DNA of 64,000 bases, taken from positions 11,193,001 through 11,257,000 of the forward strand of contig JASXTE010000001.1 in assembly GCA_030280995.1 (NCBI GenBank), in the 5' to 3' direction. The position numbers and the translations under genes are program-made. How positions within the stretch are numbered: position 1 is the first letter of the stretch; the number at the start of each line of letters is the position of its first letter. The DNA is from Hemileia vastatrix. Taxonomy: Eukaryota > Basidiomycota > Pucciniomycetes > Pucciniales > Zaghouaniaceae. The notes below the pieces were generated by a model. The model saw only the letters and a program-made list of their open reading frames with translations. It was not told the origin of the DNA and ran no database searches. This document shows, one piece after another, positions 55,128 to 64,000 of this stretch.

Positions 55128-55870
55128 CAGATAAGTGTTTCAGAAGCCTTATTCTATAATTATGCAATATAAAAACATGAAATAAATTAAGTGAACTTTA
55201 CAAAAAAGGCCCAACTTTTAAGGTCAATATCTCCAAAACCACTCAAAAAAATTCAAATCAGTTTATGGAGAAGAAAAGATAGACTTAAGAATAATTTTCA
55301 GCTAAAAGAGCATAAGATTTGAATAAATCTAACCCTATTTCTGAATTGGCTTTTCAAAATTGCAAAAAAACTTGAAAATTGATGATTAAAATCTGAAAAA
55401 TATGGAGATAAAAGCCTTGATAAAAATAAGATAAGAGTTTCAGGAGACTTATTCTCTAATTATGCAATATAAAAACATAAAACAAATTATGTGAAATTTA
55501 GAAAAAAAAGCCTCAACTTTTACAGTAAAAATATCAGCAACCACTGAGCCAAATTCAAACCCATTTGTGGGAAATGAAGGATAAGATTCAGGAGAATCTT
55601 CATTTAAAGGAAATTTGATTTAAATAAACTTAACCCTAATTTTTTACATAAAAATATGAAGTAAAAAAACTTAAATTAGTAAAATAGGGCTCAACTTTAA
55701 AGATCAATATCTCAGAAACCACTGAACCAAATTCAAATCTGTTTGTGGGAAATGAAAGTTAGTCTTCAGGAGAATTTTAATTTAAAGTAAATTAGATTGA
55801 GATAAATCTAACCCTAATTCAAAGTCTGATTTTAAGATTTTTACAAAAACTTGAAAAGTGGTAATGGAGA
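55128..55870. repeat. Imperfect tandem repeat, about 300-bp unit, 2.5 copies
   Basis: GATAAGTGTTTCAGAAGCCT at about 55129 recurs as GATAAGAGTTTCAGGAGACT 300 bp later. TTATGCAATATAAAAACAT and a CAATATCTCMRAAACCACT-type word recur; a third, partial copy starts about 180 bp after the second's matching word (55701). Confidence 0.75.
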
Positions 55871-55999
55871 TGAGAACAAGAAGAGTTTGATAAGTCCACT
55901 TTTATCCATATAAGAGTCATGCATATATTTAAATATGAAATTTTTATAGAAGAAAAGAAATATCATATAGTCATGAAAAAAGGAAATGAAACTTACCTT

Positions 56000-56480
56000 G
56001 ATTAAAAAGAAGGAAAAATAGAGTGAGAAAGATTGATGTTGGAATTTGGGGGAAGTTGAATATTGAGAAAGTGAAATGCATAAAGAATGTGAAATGTATG
56101 TGTTTTAATGACATGAAACCAAAAAAAAGTGAAATAGGGGGAAGGGGGGTAATGACCATTCCAAAGAGGGATGAAGAGTAGGGTGGTGGAGCTAAAAAAG
56201 AAGGAAAAGAGGGAGGGAAAAAAAGGTTAATTTTACAATAAAAAAAAATTCTTACAAAAAAAATTAGATACAAAAAATAAAAAAAAAAACAGAAAAAAAA
56301 ATAAAAAAATTTATAATTATCAATCAAAAAATCAAAAAAATGAATAAAAAGACTTACCTGGAGAGATGAGATGAGAAAGTAAATAAAACTAAATTGTTTG
56401 AGGGATATTTGAGGAGAGGAGGAAAAGATATGAGGAATGAATGAAAAAAAGAAACAGTGAAAAACTATGTGATTTCATGT
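56000..56480 (-). repeat. Inverted copy of the Harbinger 3' region
   Basis: The reverse complement aligns with about 62620-63010: CTCAACATRAAATCACATA, CATCTCTCCAGGT, AAAATTAACCTTTTTT, then the start of the C-rich tract (TGGAATGG). Confidence 0.7.
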
Positions 56481-56961
56481 TGAGCTGGTGAATGAAAACA
56501 AATGAGACATCCAAAAAGAGACATTCAGTGTAAATTCAAAATAAAAATGATTATGCAAAAAAAAAAATACCAAAATAGGGGGGATCAAAGTTAGAAATTT
56601 GTAATTATTTAAACGGCATTTCACAACGCAAAAAGAAAGCCACATACTTGACATTAACTCTAAATAAAAAGGTGTTTTGGGGGCACAATATGTCATATTT
56701 TAAAAAATAGTCATGGTTGATTTGGTGGAAAAAAGAGGTATTTTGAAATGGAAGATTTCTAACTTTGATAACCCCTAATAAGTGAATAAAGCACACAAGT
56801 TGAAAATTTGGAGAGTATGAGAAAAAATTAAAAGGGTTGTGTTTCAAAATTTTTTCAGGGTGATTTAAATAATGACAGAGAATATGCTGGAGAAAAGAAT
56901 GTTTTGTTATTCAAGGGAGGGGAGAGCTGGTGCAGGTTTGGGATCCTCTTCTTCATTAAGG

Positions 56962-57087
56962 TCATTGAAAAGACATATAAGCTACAGTGTCTTTAAAACT
57001 AGAGTCAGAATCAGAGTCAGAATCTAAAGTTAAATTGATAGAATTCATAGCTGAGTGAATATGATTTCTAGTAGAGAGGTGCATCAT
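56962..57087 (-). pseudogene. N-terminal fragment of a Harbinger-like transposase, minus strand
   Basis: Short frame (ATG 57087 to TGA 56962) reading HLSTRNHIHSAMNSI, then an Asp/Ser repeat and FKDTVAYMS. It corresponds to HLSNRKQIHSVMNAI...LEDALAYVS of the copy at 59321. The 5' flank (57100-57360) also matches the reverse complement of 59040-59320. The rest of the gene is deleted. Confidence 0.65.
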
Positions 57088-57360
57088 TATTGTAAGTAGA
57101 AAAGGTTGTTGGTAGAGGATTTAGGTAATGAGTGTAAAGTGGCAATTTTTCACCAAATGAGCAGTTGGAGTTTGTAGATAGAAAAAAATTCTATGTGATC
57201 TCCATCAAAATTAAGCATCATATAGTGAAGAGATACATAAGGATGGAATCTGTAATTATATGTAATGTTACTTTCTGACAAATCAATCATGGATGTGATG
57301 AGTTTGGGATCAGGACTTAGAAATAGAAATAGGGGTATAAGAGGTGATATAATGCATTAT

Positions 57361-58879
57361 TGTGAAATTCATATTGACTAGCCCAAGGGCTAGTGGGTAA
57401 GAATCTTCTTCAATTAATAATTTCTGATCCTAGAAAAAAAAAATTCCTGATTCCTCATTGTGGATCCCTGAGAATTGATAACCCTTATTATTATTATTAT
57501 TGTTGTTGTTGTTCTTTTTATTATTAGGAGATATAAACATTAGAAGATCTTAAATTAAATTAATTTCAGATAAAAATACTTATAAAAATATTATCTTCCA
57601 CAATTATTTTTAAACATAATTTGGTTATTAGAAATTTTACATTTCAAAGCTCACCTCTTATCTGAATTTTTTCTCCTCAATTTTTTATAACAACATCCTT
57701 ATCAACTTTATGTACATGTCTGCCTCCCTACCTTGCTGCATTTTCTCACCCACAGTCCATCCTGTCTATTCATTCTATCCACTCTTAACCTCATGTCTTC
57801 AGGTAAGTCAGTTTTTTCCCTTTTTTTATTTTTTGGTTTGCTAATTATTAATTTTTTTCTTTTTTGTATCTCACCCCACTTTCCCCTCCTTATGCATGGC
57901 GTTTAGCCTCCCCCTCCACCTTTTTCATCACAATAAATCTAGAAATTGATATAAACATTGTCTAACTTTTCTAATCAACACTTAACATATGCCTACTTCA
58001 CCACCACCACACTTACACCTCTTAGTAAGCACCACCAGCACCACTTTTCCACCACCTTCACCACTACCACTTTACCACCACCTTCAAAACCACCACTTCA
58101 TCACCAATTACCCAACACCACTGCTTTTCTACCCACACTAGCTTCTCCTTTTCACTTTCCACAAAAAAAGAATTCAAATTCCAGTATATTATTTTTTGGA
58201 CAAAAAAAATAATAAATAGATATAATTATTGAGTAATTAAAGTTAGAGATAAGTACAGTTAGATGCAAACATATTGAGATAAAATCAGCCAACTGTACAA
58301 AATTGAGATACAAAAAAATAAAATGGTAAAAGAAAAGACTAAAGTGAAAGGGGTGTTCAGTATCACTTGGCAGTGTTTCAGGAAATTTTCTGTTGTATTA
58401 TAATACTAAAATAGGTGCTCTATGGTCTTTAAATCCAATTTTGGATTCTGATTGGTTGTCACAGGACTTCCTGCAACACTATTTTCCCACATATTGTTAT
58501 AGCTTTTAGGATTTTTTTCTTACAATCTTACCCAAAGGGGGCATGAAGGGCAAGGCAAACATAAAAATTTGTATCTGGGTGTTTACTAGTAGGTGGGAGG
58601 CTTGGAAAAAATAAGAGATAAATTTATGAATTTAACATGTGAGAGGAAATTTATTTATGAATCTTTTTGTACTTAGTAAAAAGTTAGAAAAATCTAAAAT
58701 AATAGGAGAGTGGAAAAGATGAGAAGAAGTTTTAAGAGAAATTTTGTGTCTATCAGTGGCTTGAATAAGTGCATGTCTGATGTCTGAGTGGGCTTGACAT
58801 AAAACGAGGAGGTTTTTGGGAGTATCGTTTCTCTGAGAATTTTTCTTGTCAATTGTGTCTGCAAGTAGAGGGGGTTTAG
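57361..58879. other. Region without recognisable gene; Ser/Thr/Pro-rich frame only
   Basis: 57650-57810 resembles 30284-30430 and the GTAAGTCATTTTTTC region near 62430. An 84-codon frame at 57958-58212 is made of Thr/His/Pro codons from a CACCA-rich tract and is probably not a gene. Confidence 0.5.
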
Positions 58880-58929
58880 AGAGAAGTAAATTTTAAGTTT
58901 TTTCCACCAAAAATTGAGTATCCTAGATT

Positions 58930-59165
58930 GAAGAGAGACATAATAATGGCATCTTTAATTATATTTCATGTAACTTTCTTAAAAATCAATCATGGATGTG
59001 ATGAGTCTGAATTATTGTGCACTCCTTATCCACTAGCTCTTGGGCTAGAGGATAAGGAATCCATGATAATGCATTATCCCGCCTCTTATACCCCCATTTC
59101 TGCTCCTAATTACTGATGCCAAACTCATCACATCCATGATTGATTTTTAAGAAAATCACATGACT
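58930..59165. repeat. Imperfect palindrome between head-to-head Harbinger 5' ends
   Basis: TTAAAAATCAATCATGGATG with TGATGAG at 58978 pairs with CTCATCACATCCATGATTGA and TTTTTAA near 59126. The centre has TCCTTATCC/GGATAAGGA and CTAGC/GCTAG. The left arm continues to about 58890 as an inverted copy of 59150-59250. Confidence 0.8.
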
Positions 59166-59320
59166 TATAATTGCTGATGCCATCCTTAAGTCTTTCTTCA
59201 CTCTATGATACTAAATTTTGGTGGTGGACACATAACATTTTTTTATCTACACACCCCACCTGCTCATTTAGTGGAAAATTCCCTTTTCACACTCATCACC
59301 TAAACCTCCTACTGAGAATA

Positions 59321-60579
59321 ATGAAGCACCTCTCTAATAGGAAGCAAATTCACTCAGTTATGAATGCTATCACTTTAGTTTTAGCCGCTGAGTTTTATTC
59401 TGACTCTGGTTTGGAAGATGCTTTAGCTTATGTGTCTTATCTTTCCAAAAAGTGTTACATCATCAAAAGGGGGCCAAACCTTTATCATGATCCCAGATAT
59501 TATCTCCACTCCATTCTCAACATTCCTCAACTAAACTTCACTCAACTATTTCAAACTTCTCCTGATTCTTTCTTCAAACTTTCTCAACTCATCTCCAATC
59601 ATCCTATCTTCTATAATAACTCCCATGACAAACAGCAAGATCCTGCCTTTCAAGTTGCTATAGCACTATGTTGCTTTGGTTAAAATGTAAATGGTTCTGC
59701 TGTAAGAAGTTTAGATAATCTCTTTACCATAGGATATGGTACCATCATATTATACACCAAGCGCTGCATTATTTCTATCCTTTCTCTCAAGCCTCAAGCA
59801 CTTTCTTTGCCAACTCCATAACAGCAACTTGAATCCTCTCAAGTAATGAAAACCAAAGTTCTCCCTTGATGTGTAGGTTTTGTTAATGGTACAACTATAC
59901 CTTTGAGTCAAAGCCTGCTCATGATGGCAACCATTTTTTTGATTTCAAAAAAAGGTTTCTTCAAAATTTTCTCCAATTTCTCATCTTTCATAAACTAACT
60001 TTTTATCTTCTCTGTAGATACTCTATTGCTGTTTAACTTGTCTGTGACTTCAACAAAAGGTTTATTGCTTTTCATAGTGGCTACCCCAGCTCATGTCATG
60101 ACTTTTCTGTCTTCCAAAGAATGAGGATTTCTCATACTCCTGACTCATACTTTTAAGAATCTCAGTACCTCCTTGCAGACTCAGCATATGCAAGTGGAAA
60201 TTACATTATACCAGCTTTCTGTGGTGAAACCTTAGAAAATGACCCCAAAACCACCTTTAATAATCACTTTCCCAATCAAGATTATGGATTGAACATGCTA
60301 TTGGGATTTTAAAGGGAATATTTTCTTGTCTTCAGGAACTCAGAATCCAATTTCAAAAAAAAAATGAAAATAAAAACTAAAAATCATTGGATAATGACTT
60401 GCATTATACTCCACAATATCTTAGCTGATTTAAAGGATGAGTGGAATGATATTTATAAAGAAGAGTATTCTGAACCAGCGCCAGCTCACCCTTCCTTGAA
60501 TCACAATACATTTATTCAACCAGCATATTCTCTGTCATTATTCCAATCACCCTCTATCGTTTTGACACAAAATAACTGA
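59321..60579 (+). pseudogene. PIF/Harbinger-like (DDE_Tnp_4) transposase, copy 1, decayed
   Basis: ATG 59321 opens HLSNRKQIHSVMNAI; the first frame ends at TAA 59681-59683. Later pieces align with copy 2: GFVNGTTIPLS (about 59877, first catalytic Asp changed to Asn), an intron 59955-60017 with AAACTAAC branch-like sequence, then a region equivalent to LADSAY (60175-60192), and WIEHAIGILKG (60287-60315) with the catalytic Glu. The C-terminal frame is 60364-60579 (CIILHNILADLKDEW). Frameshifts and stops throughout. Ends at a TIR-like sequence. Confidence 0.8.
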
Positions 60580-60608
60580 CACCCCCTTATTAGGGGGTTT
60601 CAGTTCTG
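60571..60608. other. Two abutting TIR-like ends around TTATTA
   Basis: AATAACTGACACCCCC ends at 60586, TTATTA follows, then GGGGGTTTCAGTTCTG starts at 60593. The reverse complement of the first (GGGGGTGTCAGTTATT) matches the second at 12 of its first 14 positions. This looks like the right end of one Harbinger element and the left end of the next, each next to a TTA. Confidence 0.5.
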
Positions 60609-60877
60609 GAAAATCCGCACTTACAAATCCACACTTTTTTAAGTGCAGATTTCCGAAAAACACTAGCCCCAATACTGGTGGATTTCAAAATGAAATAAGT
60701 CACTTATTTCACTCAAATCTGCACTTTCTCAACCAAAAGTGCTGATTTCACCATCAAGTCCCATTTCACTGATTTGTCAGCATCATCCCAATCATACACA
60801 GCACTCCACAGCATAACACTTCATAACTCAAAACATCGTACATCATTTACATCTTCATATCATATCATATAAGAGTC
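60609..60877. other. Probable 5' region of Harbinger copy 2
   Basis: Contains AAATCCGCACTTA and TAAGTGCAGATTT as an imperfect inverted repeat and repeated AAATCTGCACTTT words. No gene. Confidence 0.45.
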
Positions 60878-62193
60878 ATGCCTTCCTCACTTTCAAATTG
60901 TGATAAATTACATAAAGCAATGACTTTCATGGCTCTTGAACTGCTCTTGGACTCTGATTAAAATTCTGATCCTGATCTAGAAGAATTTTTAGTCTTTTTA
61001 TCAAAAATGGCCACAAAAAGTTATCTTCTTCCCAGAAAGCCTCAAGTACTTCATATCCCCAAGTACACCATCTAAACATTTCTTCACCTATCTACACCCA
61101 GTTTTAGACAGTTGTTCAGGACTTCTCTGGAATTTTCCCTTAAATTGCTTGAACTTATTCAGGATTAACCCAAATTTCACAATAATTCTCAAAAAAAACA
61201 ATGACATCCTTCAATTCAATTGGCTATCACACTTTGTTGTTTGGGTTCTAATGGTATGAAGCCGCTTTGAAACGTTTATAAAATGTCTTTGATTTAAAGT
61301 ATGGTTCAGTTAACACTTATACCACAAGATGCATCACTTCCATCAAATACTTTAAATCTCAACATCTCATCTGGCTAACAAAAGAAGAGCAACTTGAATC
61401 ATCTCAGGTTATGCAAGCATAGGGCTTCCCAGGATGTATTGGTTTTGTTGACGGTACTACTATTCCTTTGAGCCAGAAACCTGCTCAAGGTGGAAACATT
61501 TACTTTGACAATAAAAAGAGGTAGATTATTTTCAACTCCTTTCATTCTCTTTTAAACTAACACAAACGACTGTATCTTCTTTATAGATATTCAATTTCCG
61601 TTCAGCTTATATGTGACGTTAACAGAAAATTTATATCATTCTTTGCTGGCTATCCTGGCTCATGTCATGACTCCTACGTCTTCCAAAGAATGCAAATTTC
61701 AAATGAACCTGAAAAATTCTTTGATGAAGATCAGTATCTTCTTGCAGATTCTGCTTATGAAAATGGAAAGTATGTACTTCCTGCTTTTTGGGGAGCAGCT
61801 TCAGAAGACAGTCAAAATGCCAAGTTCAACAATCATTTGGCAAAGTCAAGAGTCCATATTGAACATTCTATTGGAATCTTGAAAGGCTATTTTTCTAGTT
61901 TAAGGGAATTAAGAAGTACTCTTAGAAATAAATCTGAAATGGAGGCGGTGATCAACTGGATTCTGTGTTGCACTATACTTCATAACCTACTTGCTGACCT
62001 CAAAGATCAATTGTTAGAGCTGTATGAAGATGAACAAGTTGATTCACCCACAACTATATCTAACACCTCTATTTCTCAATCAACTAGTATAAGGGCAAAA
62101 ATTCTTCCAATAAAACTCCAACATTTTTCAACACAATTTTTAGTTTTTTTTTCATACTCTTCAAAAGATCAATTTGCATGTTTTATTGACTGA
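60878..62193 (+). pseudogene. PIF/Harbinger-like (DDE_Tnp_4) transposase, copy 2, catalytic triad retained
   Basis: ATG 60878. The N-terminal region has several stops. The catalytic part is well kept: GFVDGTTIPLS (Asp 61450-61452), then YFDNKKR split by an intron at 61521-61586 (66 nt, GTAGAT...TTATAG, ACTAAC branch-like word, phase 2). Next come YSISVQLICD, AGYPGSCHDSYVFQ and LADSAYENGKY (Asp near 61747), and HIEHSIGILKG (Glu 61861-61863). The conserved ILHNLLADLKD tail follows. Stops upstream make it inactive as it stands. Confidence 0.85.
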
Positions 62194-62887
62194 GAATGGT
62201 TATTTTTTTTGCATATTTATTTTGTTTTTGAATTTGCTGTTAAAGGCTTATTTTTTTTCTCTTATTTTTTCTTTCATCAACTCAACATGAAATCAAATAT
62301 TTTCTGAAAATGCATATTTTTTCAGTCACTCTCTTTTTTTTCTTCACTCATATCCATTTCCTCCTCTCTTCTTACATCACTCAAACCATTTCAATTCTAT
62401 TTCTTTTTTCTCAAATCATCTCTCCAGGTAAGTCATTTTTTCATTTTTACTTAATTTTTTTCTAATTTCTTTTTTTTTGGTTTTTTTTTGTAAGTGCTTT
62501 TTTTTAAATTTATAGGTAAAATGATCAATTTGCAAGTTTTATTAACTGAGAATGGTAATTTTTTTCATATTTATTTTGTTTTTGAATTTTCTGTTAAAGT
62601 CTTATTTTTTTTATCTCTCTGTGTTTTCTTTCATCAACTCAACATAAAATCACATATTTTCTGAAAATGCATATTTTTTCAGTCACTCTCTTTTTTTTCT
62701 TCACTCATATCCGTTTCCTCCTCTCTTCTTACATCACTCAAACAATTTAAATTCTATTTCTTTTTTCTCAACTCATCTCTCCAGGTTAGTCATTTTTTCA
62801 TTTTTACTTAATTTTTTGCTAATTTTTTTTTTTGGTTTTTTTTGGTTTTTTTTTTGTAAATGCTTTTTTTTAATTTATAAGTAAAAT
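62167..62887 (+). repeat. 356-bp tandem duplication downstream of transposase copy 2
   Basis: GATCAATTTGCATGTTTTAT at 62167 recurs as GATCAATTTGCAAGTTTTAT at 62523. The whole 3' region, including CTCAACATRAAATCA, TTTTTTCAGTCACTCTC and CATCTCTCCAGGT, is duplicated. The first copy overlaps the last codons of transposase copy 2. Confidence 0.88.
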
Positions 62888-62939
62888 TAACCTTTTTTCT
62901 CTCTCTCCCTTCCCTCTTTTCTCTCATTCATCCTATTCT

Positions 62940-63650
62940 TTATCCCCCCTTGGCCTGGGCTTTTTCCCACCTTTACCCTCTCCTTGGAATGGATATATCC
63001 CCCTTTTCCCCCTTTGGATGCCTTATTCCCCCCTCCTTGGCTCACTCTAACCTCCCTTTTCTCCCTTTCTCCCCCTTGTTGGTGTCCTCATTTCCTCCCC
63101 CCATTCATTCCTCTCCAACCCCACTCTAAATCCCCCAAATCCCCCCTCCAACCCCCCCTTCTATCCCCCTCAGAACCCCCCCTAATCACCCCCTCCTTTC
63201 CCCCTCAGAACCCCCCCAAACCCCCCCAGAAATCCCCCATCCTATACCCCCTTTCAAAACCCCTCTACCCCCCCCTCATTCCTCCTTAACAATTTTCTAA
63301 CAAATCATTTAGTGAATCATTAAGTTAATGAACGATTACAATTAATTGTTCAGTAACTTAAGGATTTGTTAGCGAATTGTTAAGGAGGAATGAGGGGGGG
63401 GTAGGGGGGTTATGAGGGGGGGATCGGGGGGGTTCTGTGGGTGATTGGAGGGGGGGATTGGGGGGGCTCTGAGGGGGGGATTAGGGGGGTTATGAGGGGG
63501 TGATTGGGGGGGTTATGAGGGGGATAGGAGGGGGGATTGGGGGGATGTGGGGGATGTGGGGAGGTTGGAGGGGGGGTTTGTACAAGGGTTTTTGGGAATT
63601 GGGAGAGGGGTTTGGAGGGGGGAATTGAGGGTAATGTGGAAGGGATTAAA
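62940..63650. repeat. C-rich/G-rich fold-back with AT-rich palindromic centre
   Basis: Left arm (about 62940-63310) is pyrimidine-rich with long C runs; right arm (about 63361-63650) is purine-rich with long G runs. The arms match across the centre: CATTCCTCCTTAACAA pairs with TTGTTAAGGAGGAATG, and AAGTTAATGAAC with GTTCAGTAACTT. The G-strand has many runs of five or more G, able in principle to form quadruplexes. Confidence 0.85.
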
Positions 63651-64000
63651 AAAAAATTCACAGTTTTTATGAATTTTTTTTCTGAATTTTAGAGAAAAAT
63701 ATTAATCAAGTTCAAGTGAAATAAAAAAATTATTATTTGTCTTTTGAGGAATTTTTTTTAATTTAAATTAAGTGAGTTTTTTTTAATGTATAATTTTGGG
63801 TATTTGAAAAGTAAAAAAATTTTATGTAGAAAAATACATGTCTTTAACTTCAGATTCACCACTTACCTCACTCTCTTCTTCTTTAACTTCATTATCATCT
63901 TCAAATTCAACTTTTTTTCAATCATCATCTAAAACATTGACAAAAAATGAGGAGTATTGAAATAAAAGATATTTAAAAAAAATTCACTTGGATCAAATAT
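63651..64000. other. AT-rich end of window, nothing recognised
   Basis: No gene or repeat that I can support. Confidence 0.5.

Noticed and set aside
54728..55167. Minus-strand frames of 85 and 110 codons
   Set aside because: Overlapping frames with no recognisable motif in repeat-bearing AT-rich DNA.
57958..58212. Thr/His/Pro-rich 84-codon frame
   Set aside because: Translation of a CACCA-rich simple tract; no independent support.
58345..58362. GGGGTGTTCAGT as the left TIR of Harbinger copy 1
   Set aside because: It resembles the end at 60586, but no TTA or TAA precedes it, so the match may be chance.
62984..63289. 101-codon Pro-rich frame
   Set aside because: Produced by the C-run tract of the fold-back; no start context or similarity.

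Overview
The window is a stack of transposable elements with no recognisable host housekeeping gene. It is AT-rich, uses GT-AG introns of 58-82 nt with CTAAC-type branch points, and mixes Ty3/gypsy, Ty1/copia and PIF/Harbinger-like elements. This fits a filamentous basidiomycete with a transposon-bloated genome. A rust fungus (Pucciniales) is my best guess, but it rests on general family resemblance and not on any marker gene.

Layout. (1) 1-6218: the 3' part of a Ty3/gypsy element (family A, copy A1), running integrase, 47-bp tandem repeats, three conserved hairpins, an array of tiny hairpin boxes, an intact two-exon antisense gene, polypurine tract (PPT) and 3' LTR. (2) 6219-~12650: a second family-A copy (A2), whose integrase was apparently interrupted by A1; it carries two antisense genes. 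(3) 14218-29892: a full-length chromovirus-like Ty3/gypsy element B (TSD AAAAC). Its 3' LTR is split by a nearly intact Ty1/copia element (24360-29848, TSD GGACC). (4) 32115-52345: a third family-A copy (D) on the minus strand, split by a chromovirus-like element C (36419-45806, TSD ATATA) and by a 4.6-kb TTA-flanked element with 38-bp terminal inverted repeats (46835-51456). (5) 55-64 kb: PIF/Harbinger-like transposase remnants in both orientations, with tandem duplications and large C-rich/G-rich fold-backs.

The most unusual content is the 3' region of family A. Between integrase and the 3' LTR all three copies keep (a) a set of hairpins whose stems show paired compensatory changes, (b) repeated AGTC/GACT-GGTC/GACC micro-hairpin boxes, one of them 105-114 nt from hairpin 1 in all five cases, and (c) one or two antisense genes encoding a Cys6 motif with Zn2Cys6 spacing but with the two halves in swapped order. 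The A1 copy of the antisense gene is still open and correctly spliced on paper while the surrounding pol frame has a stop. This looks like an accessory gene plus structured-RNA module of a retrotransposon lineage. Its function is unknown.

All coordinates, terminal repeats and target duplications were read by eye. Family assignments come from visible motifs, and no database search was possible.
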